Source: an uncultured Bacilli bacterium (GTDB lineage: Bacteria; Bacillota_I; Bacilli_A; RF39; UBA660). From it: 64,000 nucleotides of DNA. Numbering within the stretch: position 1 is the first letter of the stretch; the number at the start of each line of letters is the position of its first letter. The stretch covers positions 15,408-79,407 of the forward strand of contig CAKOTA010000005.1 in assembly GCA_934119965.1 (NCBI GenBank), written 5' to 3'. This document shows, piece after piece, positions 23,730-32,081 of this stretch. A model generated the notes under the pieces. The model saw only the letters and a list, made by a program, of their open reading frames with translations, had not been told where the DNA came from and did no database searches. Both the position numbers and the translations under genes were made by a program.

Positions 23730-24029
23730 TTAATTTTTCTTAGGCAGTTTATCATAATCATACTTTTCCATAATTGGATTGAGTAAGTCATTTGCTTTTG
23801 TTAATTCTTCTACTGCTTGTTCTAGTGTATATTCACTTTTACCTTCTTTAAGTAATTTTAAATGTTCTGTAACTTCAAATATTATAAATCCTACTTCTCT
23901 TGCTTTTTCTATTTTATTAAAATCAAATTGTAATAAATCAGTTTCTGATTCTTTATATTGTTCAATTAAGTCTTTTAAATCTTTACTGGATTTATTTGCA
24001 TATTTATCTTTAGAAAAATAGAAAAGCAT
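23730..24029 (-). CDS. Small helical hypothetical protein
   Basis: The 99-residue charged protein is predicted all-helical, with K-S-S-KDLKDLIEQYKESETDLLQFDF and YTLEQAVEELTKANDLL segments. No membrane segment or known domain is seen. The ribosome-binding site is weak (GAAGAA 0-3 bases before ATG), so the start is uncertain. It lies upstream of the ESR cluster on the same strand but is separated by a terminator and the cluster promoter, so it is not obviously part of it. Confidence 0.5.
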   Translation of the reverse strand: MLFYFSKDKYANKSSKDLKDLIEQYKESETDLLQFDFNKIEKAREVGFIIFEVTEHLKLLKEGKSEYTLEQAVEELTKANDLLNPIMEKYDYDKLPKKN

Positions 24030-24213
24030 TTCTTCATTTTTTACTATTAATTATACTTTAATTCTATCATTTTTCAAAAAAATTGTCCACTTTACAATAT
24101 TAAAATATAAGTTTATCAAAAAAATACCATATTATTGGTATCTAAATATAATATTTAATATCTAGTGTGGTATCTAGATAAATCAAAAATAGTTAAAAAT
24201 TCCTTATAAATAA

Positions 24214-24307
24214 AAGTATTCCCCTCTTTCGAGGGGAATTTCAGGGGGTTTTGGTTGCGCACTCTCATCTGTTGAATCGTAAGAGTGCTACGTGATATTA
24301 TCACGCT
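24214..24307 (-). ncRNA. Candidate sRNA with CCCCCUGAA before the terminator
   Basis: A minus-strand promoter with TTGACT (24337-24342), a 17-bp spacer and TATAAT (24314-24319) starts an RNA of about 94 nt. The RNA has a GTGATAATATCAC hairpin, a GCACTC...GAGAGTGC hairpin and an unpaired AACCAAAACCCCCUGAA. It ends in a perfect 9-bp stem ATTCCCCTC/GAGGGGAAT (24218-24239) with a UUUU-containing tail. CCCCCUGAA (24240-24248) touches the terminator stem, exactly as in the RNA at 14741-14810. It matches no RNA family I know. Confidence 0.65.
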
Positions 24308-24313
24308 AGTATA

Positions 24314-24342
24314 ATTATAGAGTATAATCTCTAAAAAGTCAA
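24314..24342 (-). promoter_or_regulatory. Sigma-A promoter of the 24.2-kb sRNA
   Basis: TTGACT, 17 bp, TATAAT on the minus strand, starting 12 bases after the recG stop. No open reading frame follows, which supports an RNA product. Confidence 0.8.
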
Positions 24343-24353
24343 GTTGATATTCG

Positions 24354-26327
24354 TTAGTTCAAATCAATAGAATCTTCTAATAACCTAATTAAATTACTGT
24401 CTTTATTTTTTTCTAAATATTCCATCGCATCCTCTTTAGCTTTAAGCAAAATATTATAATCTTTTTTTATATCTGCTATCTTAAATACCATATCTCCACT
24501 TTGTCTTAATCCAAACAAATCTCCAGATCCTCTAAGTAAAAAATCTTCTTCGCTAACTTTAAAACCATCATTAGTTTTAGTTAAAACATTTAATCTTTCA
24601 GTTTCTCTATTACTAATTAGAATACAATATGATTGTAAATTATTACGGCCCACTCTACCTCTTAATTGATGTAAGGCTGATAATCCAAATCTAAAAGCAT
24701 CAAAAATAACAATCATTGTAGCATTTTTAACATCTATTCCTACTTCAATAACTGTAGTACTTATTAATATATTAATTTTATTATCTTTAAAATCATTCAT
24801 TATTTTTTCTTTTTCGGCATTATCCATCTTACCATGTAAAACACCTATTTTATATAATTTACCAAACGCTTTATTCATTTTTGTTTCTAATTCATAAACA
24901 TTTTCTAAATCCGATTTATCACTTTCTTCAATTAATGGAGCAATAACATACACTTGATGATTATTTGATAATTCATTATACATATCATTTAATACATCTT
25001 TTATTTCTTTTTCCTTTTTTAATTTTGTTATTATTTCTTTTTTACCACTTGGTAATGTCCTAATGCTAGATACATCCATATCACCATATAATGTAATAGC
25101 ATAAGTCCTTGGAATTGGGGTTGCACTCATATACAAAATATCAGGAGTAATTCCTTTATTTTTCAAATTACTTCTTTGATTAACACCAAAACGATGTTGC
25201 TCATCAGTTATAACTAAACCTAAATTTTTATATTTAACATTATCACTAATTAAAGCATGAGTGCCAATTATAAAATCTATTTCACCATTTTCTAATTTAG
25301 AATACAATTCTTTTTTTTCTTTTGCTTTTAATTTACCCGTCAATAAACCTACATTTATATTATAATTTCTAAATAACTCTTTTATATTTTCATAATGTTG
25401 AATAGCTAAAATTTCAGTGGGTGCCATTAAAGCAGATTGATAGCCGCTTAAATAATTAATATACATACTTATAATTGCTACTATTGTTTTACCGCTTCCA
25501 ACATCACCCTGTAATAATCTATTCATTCGATATTTACTATTTAAATCTTTATATATATCCTCTACAGCTTTTAATTGATCAGTAGTTAAATCAAAACTTA
25601 AATTATCAATAAATTCAGAAACATCTTTATAATCAACATTTCTAGTAAGTCCTATTTTATTTTTATTATTTTTTAAATAATTCATTTTTAACATAAACAA
25701 AAATAGTTCTTCATATTTAAATCTTGTTCTTGCTTTTTTTAATTCTAATAAATTATTAGGATGATGTAATATACTAATAGATTTGTTTTTATCTTCAAAT
25801 TTATATTTTTCTTTTAAATAGTCAGGTATATAATCAATAATACTATAATTTGTTTCTAAAGCTTGATCAATATATAATGATATATTTTTGCCACTTATAC
25901 CATATGTAGAATGATATATTGGTTCTATTTTTTCTTTTAAGATTCTTCCAAATCTTATTTCTGATGTGACGATTGTGTTATGTTTTTTATCATACTTACC
26001 TATCACGGTAATACTTGTTCCAATTTTTAGGTTGGATTTTAAAAATCCTCTATTAAATATAATTATGTTAAATAAATTTGAACCACTATTTAATTTAAAA
26101 CTCATTTTATCCATTTTTCGATTAAAGTGAAAAACATTAGGTACAGTTTCTACTACGCCATCCATTATTATTTTATCATTATCATTTAATTCTTCTATAT
26201 TACTTCTTTTAATTACTTCATATCGAAATGGATAAAAATTAACTAGGTCTTCAACTTTATTAATACCAAGTTTATTTAATAAATTTATTTTCTTAGGTCC
26301 AATTCCTTTGAGTGTACTAAGTTCCAA
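24354..26327 (-). CDS. recG: ATP-dependent DNA helicase RecG
   Basis: The 657-residue protein has an N-terminal wedge/OB domain (LSTLKGIGPKKINLLNKLGI, then NFYPFRYE). Helicase motifs follow in order: LLQGDVGSGKT (Walker A), APTEILA, GLLTGK, IIGTHAL, VITDEQHRFG (DEQH-type Walker B), ILYMSATPIPR, VHLHGKM-like GVLHGKM, and ISTTVIEVGIDV with QLRGRVGRN. RecG reverses stalled forks and branch-migrates Holliday junctions. I start at the TTG at 26327 with an AAGGTGG site. The frame is open to 26405, but that extension contains the complete promoter and cannot be translated from its own transcript. Confidence 0.95.
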   Translation of the reverse strand: MELSTLKGIGPKKINLLNKLGINKVEDLVNFYPFRYEVIKRSNIEELNDNDKIIMDGVVETVPNVFHFNRKMDKMSFKLNSGSNLFNIIIFNRGFLKSNLKIGTSITVIGKYDKKHNTIVTSEIRFGRILKEKIEPIYHSTYGISGKNISLYIDQALETNYSIIDYIPDYLKEKYKFEDKNKSISILHHPNNLLELKKARTRFKYEELFLFMLKMNYLKNNKNKIGLTRNVDYKDVSEFIDNLSFDLTTDQLKAVEDIYKDLNSKYRMNRLLQGDVGSGKTIVAIISMYINYLSGYQSALMAPTEILAIQHYENIKELFRNYNINVGLLTGKLKAKEKKELYSKLENGEIDFIIGTHALISDNVKYKNLGLVITDEQHRFGVNQRSNLKNKGITPDILYMSATPIPRTYAITLYGDMDVSSIRTLPSGKKEIITKLKKEKEIKDVLNDMYNELSNNHQVYVIAPLIEESDKSDLENVYELETKMNKAFGKLYKIGVLHGKMDNAEKEKIMNDFKDNKINILISTTVIEVGIDVKNATMIVIFDAFRFGLSALHQLRGRVGRNNLQSYCILISNRETERLNVLTKTNDGFKVSEEDFLLRGSGDLFGLRQSGDMVFKIADIKKDYNILLKAKEDAMEYLEKNKDSNLIRLLEDSIDLN

Positions 26328-26349
26328 TATATCACCACCTTGTAAAAAA

Positions 26350-26378
26350 ATTATACAAAACATTTGTTCGTTTGTCAA
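26350..26378 (-). promoter_or_regulatory. Consensus promoter of recG with a LexA-like box
   Basis: TTGACA (26373-26378), 17 bp, TATAAT (26350-26355) is a perfect sigma-A promoter. The spacer contains CGAACAAATGTTTT (26357-26370), which matches the Gram-positive LexA box CGAACRNRYGTTYC at 13 of 14 positions. This places recG under probable SOS control. Confidence 0.7.
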
Positions 26379-26459
26379 TCTAAAAACTTGGGAAATTAAA
26401 AACATAATTTCGTTTTTGTTAAATTTTTACAATTTTTTAAAATTTCCCAAAAAAAAGAC

Positions 26460-26488
26460 TTGACTTTGCAAGCTTTTTCGGTTAGTAT
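26460..26488 (+). promoter_or_regulatory. Promoter of the 26.5-kb plus-strand RNA
   Basis: TTGACT (26460-26465), a 17-bp spacer and TAGTAT (26483-26488). Transcription would start near 26494 and no coding frame follows. Confidence 0.65.
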
Positions 26489-26493
26489 ATAAG

Positions 26494-26590
26494 GCACCAG
26501 TTCGGAAAACGAATTGGTGCTAGTATCACACTAGCCAACCCCTTTTTATTCTTTTATGAAACTGTCTCAGGGGGCAGTTTCTATTTTTTT
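26494..26590 (+). ncRNA. Candidate structured sRNA with UCAGGGGG terminator loop
   Basis: The RNA of about 97 nt begins with an 11-bp hairpin (GCACCAGTTCG / CGAATTGGTGC, 26494-26520). Next come a small TAGT/ACTA stem and an unpaired AACCCCUUUUU stretch. It ends with a GAAACTG/CAGTTTC terminator (26558-26581) and TATTTTTTT. The terminator loop is UCUCAGGGGG. Its UCAGGGGG (26567-26574) is the exact complement of CCCCCUGA in the two other sRNA candidates. An imperfect copy of the ATTCTTTTATGAAACTG segment follows at about 26591. No known RNA class is recognised. Confidence 0.6.
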
Positions 26591-26647
26591 ATTCTCTTAT
26601 GAACTGACCCAGTCATATGCCTTATTTACTATAACGAGTATATCATA

Positions 26648-26678
26648 GAAAAAAGAATACTAAAATATGTATTCTTTT
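26648..26678 (-). terminator. Terminator after rubrerythrin
   Basis: AAAGAATAC/GTATTCTTT arms with an 8-base loop. On the minus strand the stem is followed by six T. Confidence 0.8.
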
Positions 26679-26710
26679 TATTTTGTCAAATTTGACACAA
26701 CTTTACAAGA

Positions 26711-27247
26711 TTAATAATTATTAGCTTTTTCTTCAAAGTAGCTTTGTGGATGATTACATACTGGACATACTTCTGGGGCTTTTTCACCAAAATGAATATG
26801 ACCACAATTTCTGCAAATCCACATTTTTGGTTGTTCTTTTATAAATACTTTTCCTGATTCAATATTATCTAATAATTGTCTATATCTTTCTTCGTGTTCT
26901 TTTTCTATTTTACCTACTTCTGTAAATAGATATGCTATATCATCAAATCCTTCTTCTTTAGCTGTTTTAGCAAATCCTTCATACATATCTGTCCATTCAT
27001 AGTTTTCCCCGTTAGCAGCATCTAACAAGTTAGCTTTTGTATCAGGCATTCCATTATGTAATAGTTTAAACCATATTTTTGCGTGTTCTTTCTCATTGTT
27101 TGCTGTTTCTTCAAAAATAGCAGCTATTTGTTCATAACCATCTTTTTTAGCTTTGCTTGCATAATAAGTATATTTATTACGAGCTTGTGATTCTCCTGCA
27201 AATGCAGTCATTAAGTTTTGTTCTGTTTTTGTTCCTTTTAATTCCAT
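26711..27247 (-). CDS. rbr: Rubrerythrin
   Basis: The 178-residue protein has a four-helix ferritin-like di-iron domain with GESQARNKYTYYA, EETANNEKEHAKIW and a second EVGKIEKEHEERY set of Glu and His ligands. A C-terminal rubredoxin-like domain has MWICRNCGHIH and CPVCNHPQSYF (two CxxC iron ligands). The family reduces hydrogen peroxide in anaerobes. Length and order are standard. AGGAGGTAAAAT supports the start, and it is a single-gene unit. Confidence 0.95.
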   Translation of the reverse strand: MELKGTKTEQNLMTAFAGESQARNKYTYYASKAKKDGYEQIAAIFEETANNEKEHAKIWFKLLHNGMPDTKANLLDAANGENYEWTDMYEGFAKTAKEEGFDDIAYLFTEVGKIEKEHEERYRQLLDNIESGKVFIKEQPKMWICRNCGHIHFGEKAPEVCPVCNHPQSYFEEKANNY

Positions 27248-27304
27248 ATTTTACCTCCTAAATATTGTCATTTAATTATATTTTATATATCTTTAATTGT
27301 CAAT

Positions 27305-28462
27305 CTATTTCACAATTATTTTTTTATTTTTTACTTCAATGCTTACTCTTTGTACCATTGCAAGTGATATCATAAGAGCTAGTGTAAATGAACCACCATA
27401 TGATAGAAATGGTAATGGTACACCCGTTAATGGCATCATTGCAAATAAACCACCTAAGTTGACTATTATATGAATTCCAATATAAGATCCTACACCATAA
27501 CAAATGTATCTTCCTCTTACTGTATTTGCTCTACCAGCCAATTTAAATATTCGATATAGTAATACAATATATAAAATAAATATTATAGTACATACTATTA
27601 ATCCATATTCTTCAGCAACAATTGCAAATACACTATCGGTATGTGATTCTGGTAAATATGATACTTGTTTACTGTTTCCAATTCCTAATCCAAGTATACC
27701 ACCAGAATTTATTGCTATAAATCCATTACATATTTGATAGCCACCTTCTTCATACCTGCTACAAGGATTGGTAAATGTTAGCCTACTTTTTTGGGCTTCA
27801 CTTAGTAATGTACCTTTGGTTGATAGTAGTCCTACCATAGCCACTAAAACTACTATTATGGCAAATATTATTGATTGATATTTTTCTTTTTTTCTAATCG
27901 GTCCTAACAAATACATTATTCCAAATATAGCCGTTATAATTATAGCTGTTCCTAAATCCTTTTGTAGTAAAACTATTCCGATATATAGTGTAGCTGGTAT
28001 CAAGATTATTCCTAACAATGAAAAGATTAATTTTGATTCAACATTTTTATTGTTTAATTTTTTATAAAATTTATCAAATAATATTGCTGTGACCATTACA
28101 AGGACTGGTTTTGCAAATTCACTAGGTTGAATACTCATAGGTCCTACTTTAATCCAGTTTTTTGAACCTTGATGGGTTGTTCCAAACAAATATAAATATA
28201 CTAATAATCCTAATATTGTTAAATATGATAGTATGCTTATTTTGGAATATTTTTTAGTTGGTATTCTAAGTATAAATAGTGTTATGAATACTCCTAATAT
28301 TATTGATATCAATTGTTTATTAAAGTATTCGTATAATGATTGGTTATATCTTATAACTACAGCTTGACTTGATGCATTTACTATATTTAATAAACCAAAC
28401 ACAAATAAAATAATTGATATTATTAAAATACCTTTATCCATATCCCTTATTAGTTTTTTCAT
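27305..28462 (-). CDS. SEDS peptidoglycan polymerase (FtsW/RodA/SpoVE family)
   Basis: The 385-residue protein has about ten transmembrane helices. Signature blocks are GSKNWIKVGPMSIQPSEFAKP near residue 115, the EEGGYQICNGFIAINSGGILG region, YLPESHTDSVFAIVAEE near residue 250, and the C-terminal PLTGVPLPFLSYGGSF. These include the catalytic Asp region and substrate groove of FtsW/RodA. The R-L-TF-NPC insertion and single-gene context do not separate FtsW from RodA or SpoVE. Start at 28462 follows AGGTGATAGT. A second paralogue ends at base 126. Confidence 0.9.
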   Translation of the reverse strand: MKKLIRDMDKGILIISIILFVFGLLNIVNASSQAVVIRYNQSLYEYFNKQLISIILGVFITLFILRIPTKKYSKISILSYLTILGLLVYLYLFGTTHQGSKNWIKVGPMSIQPSEFAKPVLVMVTAILFDKFYKKLNNKNVESKLIFSLLGIILIPATLYIGIVLLQKDLGTAIIITAIFGIMYLLGPIRKKEKYQSIIFAIIVVLVAMVGLLSTKGTLLSEAQKSRLTFTNPCSRYEEGGYQICNGFIAINSGGILGLGIGNSKQVSYLPESHTDSVFAIVAEEYGLIVCTIIFILYIVLLYRIFKLAGRANTVRGRYICYGVGSYIGIHIIVNLGGLFAMMPLTGVPLPFLSYGGSFTLALMISLAMVQRVSIEVKNKKIIVK

Positions 28463-28607
28463 ACTATCACCTATTATCATAATAATACCACAATATCAAA
28501 ATATCTACAATGAACTTAACTAAATTTAATCAAAATATAGACTAATTTATTAACTAATTATATTTAATTTAATAAAATATATTGAGAATAGATAGGAGGG
28601 GAACTTT

Positions 28608-28772
28608 ATGTATTATTATGGTGGATACCAAGGATATGGAAATAGTTGTGGTCAATGTGGTGGATATCCTTCTTATGGAGGATATGGAACAGGATACGGA
28701 GCAGCTATTATATTAGTTCTATTCATTTTATTAGTTATAATTATTGGTGCTAGAAGTTGGGGAAATAATTAA
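28608..28772 (+). CDS. YjcZ-like small sporulation/membrane peptide
   Basis: A 54-codon gene with a strong AGGAGGGG site has a Gly/Tyr-rich N-terminal half (YYYGGYQGYGNSCGQCGGY). One hydrophobic helix follows (AAIILVLFILLVIIIGA), then a short tail. The GYG stretch plus VLFILLVIIIGA matches YjcZ-family small proteins of spore formers, which are spore-associated with unknown role. Two cysteines (CGQC) are an addition. A terminator follows the stop. Confidence 0.75.
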   Translation: MYYYGGYQGYGNSCGQCGGYPSYGGYGTGYGAAIILVLFILLVIIIGARSWGNN

Positions 28773-28780
28773 TGTATTTA

Positions 28781-28810
28781 ACTCTATCAATTAAGATAGA
28801 GTTTTTTTTA
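28781..28810 (+). terminator. Terminator after the YjcZ-like gene
   Basis: AACTCTATC/GATAGAGTT stem with a 6-base loop followed by eight T. Confidence 0.88.
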
Positions 28811-28846
28811 ATTTTATGTTATAATATATGCGAATGAGGTGATTGT

Positions 28847-29395
28847 ATGTTTAAGAAGTTAGATATTTTAGATGATACTCATAAGGTATTAAGACAAGTG
28901 AGTAAGGAAGTATCTTTCCCACTTTCTAGCGAAGATAAACAAACTATTGATGATATTATTAAACATCTTACCTATAGCCAAATTGAAAAATATGAAAAAC
29001 AATACGATTTAAGACCTGGCATGGGGCTTGCTTTTGTTCAATTAGGTATTTTAAAAAGAATTATTGTTATTGTTGATGAATATGAAAAAGGTAAATTTGA
29101 TAACTATGTTGTTATTAATCCTAAAATAGTCAGTAATTCTGTTGAAATGGTTGCTGCTGATGCTGGTGAAGGTTGTTTAAGTGTTAATAGAGAAATTGAA
29201 GGTCATGTACCAAGATATGCAAGAGTTACAGTTGAAGGTTATGATATTGATGGTAATAAAATAAGTATTAGAGCCAGAGAAGAATTATCAATTGCTTTCC
29301 AACATGAGATTGATCACTTAAATGGTATTTTATTCTATGATAGAATTGATAAGAATAAACCATTTTATACAGAGGATGAAATTAGATTATTATAG
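28847..29395 (+). CDS. def: Peptide deformylase
   Basis: The 182-residue protein carries the three PDF motifs: GMGLAFVQLG (motif 1, with Phe-Val in place of the common Ala-x), EGCLSV (motif 2, metal-binding Cys) and HEIDHLNG (motif 3, two metal His and catalytic Glu). It removes the N-formyl group from nascent proteins. The long insertion between residues 45 and 70 and the length are typical of the Gram-positive type 2 enzyme. The start follows GAGGTGATTGT. A 27-codon membrane peptide gene follows after 8 bases. Confidence 0.93.
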   Translation: MFKKLDILDDTHKVLRQVSKEVSFPLSSEDKQTIDDIIKHLTYSQIEKYEKQYDLRPGMGLAFVQLGILKRIIVIVDEYEKGKFDNYVVINPKIVSNSVEMVAADAGEGCLSVNREIEGHVPRYARVTVEGYDIDGNKISIRAREELSIAFQHEIDHLNGILFYDRIDKNKPFYTEDEIRLL

Positions 29396-29403
29396 GAGGA
29401 TAC

Positions 29404-29487
29404 ATGAAGAAATATATAATTAAATTAGTTTTACTAATATTACTAGCTTGTATTTGTTCAATTCTTATTTATTATAGTTTTAATTAA
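29404..29487 (+). CDS. 27-residue single-helix membrane peptide
   Basis: The small gene starts 8 bases after def with a strong AGGAGG site. It encodes a basic N-terminus (MKKYIIK) followed by one hydrophobic helix with two Cys, and ends directly before a terminator. The strong ribosome-binding site supports translation. It may be an inner-membrane micropeptide or toxin-like peptide. No antisense RNA signals are seen around it, so I do not call it a toxin. Confidence 0.5.
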   Translation: MKKYIIKLVLLILLACICSILIYYSFN

Positions 29488-29514
29488 AAAAAGTAGAGTT
29501 TAAGCTCTACTTTT
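29486..29514. terminator. Bidirectional terminator
   Basis: AAAGTAGAG/CTCTACTTT arms between the convergent def operon and rpoE, with A and T tracts on both sides. Confidence 0.85.
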
Positions 29515-29950
29515 ATTCTGCATCTAATTCTTCTTCATCTAAGATTGCTAAATCATCGATGTCATCATCATCGTCATCAATTATTTCTGCATCATCATCA
29601 TATAATTCTTCTGATTCTTCATTTTCGATTGGTTCTTCTTCTGTTTCTTCATCTAATTCTTCAATATCATCGTCATCTTCTTCATCTAGTTCTATTTTTA
29701 TTGAATGATTGTCTCTTATATCCCATTCATTGTTTTCTAATAAAACAAATCTTTTATCTAATGTTAAAGATGTATAATAGTCTCCTATTTTATCAGCATA
29801 TTCACTATCAGTGTATTCTAATAAATTACAGATTTCTCTAAATAAATTAGCTGTATTCATTGTTTTTTTTGTTTCTTTTAATAATTTATATGTCAAATCA
29901 GTATAAGATAGTAATTCTAATTCTTCTTTACTCATTTCACTTAAATTCAT
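29513..29950 (-). CDS. rpoE: RNA polymerase delta subunit
   Basis: The 145-residue protein has the delta-subunit layout. A globular N-terminal domain comes first (residues 1-90: SYTDLTYKLLKETKKTMN, LFREICNLLEYTDSEYADKIGDYYTSL, KRFVLLENNEWDIRD). The C-terminal tail is almost purely acidic (Asp/Glu, about 90-145). Delta improves polymerase recycling and promoter selectivity and is restricted to Bacilli-type Firmicutes, which supports the taxonomic call. AGGAGG supports the start. It follows argS by 25 bases and is probably cotranscribed. Confidence 0.93.
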   Translation of the reverse strand: MNLSEMSKEELELLSYTDLTYKLLKETKKTMNTANLFREICNLLEYTDSEYADKIGDYYTSLTLDKRFVLLENNEWDIRDNHSIKIELDEEDDDDIEELDEETEEEPIENEESEELYDDDAEIIDDDDDDIDDLAILDEEELDAE

Positions 29951-29975
29951 AATATTTCCTCCTAAATATATTTTT

Positions 29976-31673
29976 TTACATAATTGTAGGTATATCTATT
30001 GCAATTAAAGATAACATTTCTTTTAATATATTATTAGTTAAACTAATTATATATAACCAATCGTTTTTATTTTCTTCATTATCACAATTTGCAATATGAT
30101 TGTTTTGATAGAAGTTGTTAGCAGATACTGCTAGATTATAAATATAGTCGGCTATATAACTTGGCATTCTTTCATTAAATGCTTTATTTATAGCTTCATC
30201 AAATTCTAATATTTTTAATCTTAATTTTCTATCTACAACATTATATATATTATTTGATAAATTGTAAATAGTTTTTTCATTATTTATTATTTTATTAAAT
30301 CTTAAATATGTATATAGGATATATGGTCCTGTTTTACCAACTACTTGAGAAAATTTTAAGACATCAAATATATAGTCTTTGTCTCTCCCATTTTGTAGAT
30401 CAGCAAATTTAATTATGGCATTTACTATTTTGTCTATATCAGAATCTTTCATCTCTTTATTTGTTTCTTTTAAACTCAAGAAAGTTTCTTTTACTAAGTT
30501 AAATAGTTCCCCTAATTTAGGAGCATTACCAGCTCTTGTTTTAAATGGTTTACCATCAGTACCATTTATTGTACCATTATAAGCATGTTCTAAAGAGTTG
30601 TATGGAATAATATCTGCTAAATCACTTACTCTAAATACTTGTTCAAAATGTAAGTTTTGTCTAAAGTCTGTTACATATATTATATGGTCTGGATTAAATT
30701 TTTGTTTTCTTTCTAAGATGGTTGCTAAATCAGTTGAATCATAAACATAGGCACCATTACTTTTTTTAAACATCATAGGTGGCATAGGTTTATTATCAGT
30801 TTCTTTTTTTACATTAACTACTAATGCTCCTTCACTTAATTCCAATAAATTTTTCTCTTTTAATATTTTTTCGGTGTCAGGTAAATATTTATAGGCATCA
30901 CTTTCGCCTTCCCATAAATCAAAACTTACTCCTAAATAATTACAAATTGACTTAGCGTCTTCTATTGATACTTCAAGTATTTTATCCCATATTATTTTGT
31001 ATTCTTTATTACCTTCTTGTAATTCTTTAGTTATGGTAGCACATTTTTCTTTTATTTCTTCATTTTCTTTACATAGTCCACTTATTTCTGGATATATTTT
31101 ATTTAAGTAATCTATTGTTATTTCTTCAGTTTTTATGTTGTCTCTTTTTATTCCATAAATTACTTGACCCATTTGTAATCCATAATCTCCTAAATGAACA
31201 TCTGCTATTACATTATGTCCTTTATATTTTATGATTCTTTTAATAGATTCTCCTATTATTGTAGGTCTTAAATGTCCTATATGTAATGGTTTAGCAATGT
31301 TATATCCACCATAATCTATTACGAATGTTTCTTGTTTGTCTGGTTCATTCAATCCAAATTTAGGACTGTTATTCATTTTTGTTAGTATTTCATTTATAAA
31401 TTTATTACTTAGTGTTATATTAATGAATCCTGGTTTACAAAATTCTACTTTATCAAAATATTTACTAAAGTTTTCAATTTTGTTTATTTTTTCTACTATT
31501 TTTTCACCTATTTCAATTGGATTTGTATGATTTTCTTTAGCTATTTTAAAGATATCATCGCATTGATAATCGCATAAGTCTGGTTTATTTGATTTTTTTA
31601 TTGTTATTTGGTTATTATAACCTAACTCTTTAAATTGCTCTCCTATAATACTTTCTAATATATTTGTAACCAT
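29976..31673 (-). CDS. argS: Arginyl-tRNA synthetase
   Basis: The 565-residue class I synthetase has an N-terminal Add-1 domain and the HIGH-type motif KPLHIGHLRPTIIG near residue 120. The catalytic core includes YDSTDLATILERK and FEQVFRVSDL, with KTRAGNAPKLGEL in the KMSKS-equivalent place. An anticodon-binding helical domain follows, with KTGPYILYTYLRFN, and the protein ends in M. All parts are in the usual order. The start codon overlaps the stop of the DUF1934 gene by one base, as in the ywiB-argS pairing of Bacillus. Confidence 0.95.
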   Translation of the reverse strand: MVTNILESIIGEQFKELGYNNQITIKKSNKPDLCDYQCDDIFKIAKENHTNPIEIGEKIVEKINKIENFSKYFDKVEFCKPGFINITLSNKFINEILTKMNNSPKFGLNEPDKQETFVIDYGGYNIAKPLHIGHLRPTIIGESIKRIIKYKGHNVIADVHLGDYGLQMGQVIYGIKRDNIKTEEITIDYLNKIYPEISGLCKENEEIKEKCATITKELQEGNKEYKIIWDKILEVSIEDAKSICNYLGVSFDLWEGESDAYKYLPDTEKILKEKNLLELSEGALVVNVKKETDNKPMPPMMFKKSNGAYVYDSTDLATILERKQKFNPDHIIYVTDFRQNLHFEQVFRVSDLADIIPYNSLEHAYNGTINGTDGKPFKTRAGNAPKLGELFNLVKETFLSLKETNKEMKDSDIDKIVNAIIKFADLQNGRDKDYIFDVLKFSQVVGKTGPYILYTYLRFNKIINNEKTIYNLSNNIYNVVDRKLRLKILEFDEAINKAFNERMPSYIADYIYNLAVSANNFYQNNHIANCDNEENKNDWLYIISLTNNILKEMLSLIAIDIPTIM

Positions 31674-32008
31674 TAAATCACCTCGTATTCTACTTCATAT
31701 ATATATTTTTCATTATTTAATAGATATTCTATATTTATTCTACTATTTTCTAATGTTTTTGTTATTATTTTTAATTCTAATTCAATTCTTCCTTCTTTTA
31801 TATCAATATATCCTTTTTCTTCTAATATATGTAAGTTAATTTCATAATCGTCATTTTTTCTTGTTATTATTAAATTTTCTTTATCTATTGTTGTTGTTAT
31901 TCCATTATCACTATATATTATTTTATTGTTATTAAGTATTCCTAAACAATTATTATTTAGATTTTGGCTAGAATTTTTTAAATTATATTTTATTTTAATT
32001 TTACTCAT
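31673..32008 (-). CDS. DUF1934 calycin-like protein (YwiB)
   Basis: The 111-residue beta-rich protein is placed directly before argS, exactly as ywiB in Bacillus. It has the DUF1934 pattern: alternating strands, N-K-IIYSDNG, a central DDYEINLHILEEKGYIDI and a final YEVEYEV. The family is predicted to be a calycin-like beta barrel of unknown role. I start at 32008 with GAGTGATATT-ATG; a frame-matched ATG lies 12 bases earlier. Confidence 0.75.
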   Translation of the reverse strand: MSKIKIKYNLKNSSQNLNNNCLGILNNNKIIYSDNGITTTIDKENLIITRKNDDYEINLHILEEKGYIDIKEGRIELELKIITKTLENSRINIEYLLNNEKYIYEVEYEVI

Positions 32009-32081
32009 AATATCACTCATTACGCTTGTAATTATACCATATATTTTATATTGTTCAATATTTTTTCATAAATTTATGTAA

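Noticed and set aside
26328..26405. Longer RecG N-terminus starting at 26405
   Set aside because: The extra stretch contains a perfect sigma-A promoter; the conserved N-terminus starts at the TTG at 26327 with its own AAGGTGG.
26489..26625. ATAAGGCA/TGCCTTAT as closing stem of a 6S-like RNA
   Set aside because: The left arm lies partly upstream of the predicted start and competes with the stronger first hairpin. The terminator at 26558-26590 would end the RNA before the right arm.
29545..29841. 98-codon His/Leu-rich plus-strand frame
   Set aside because: It is the reverse reading of the acidic tail of RpoE delta.
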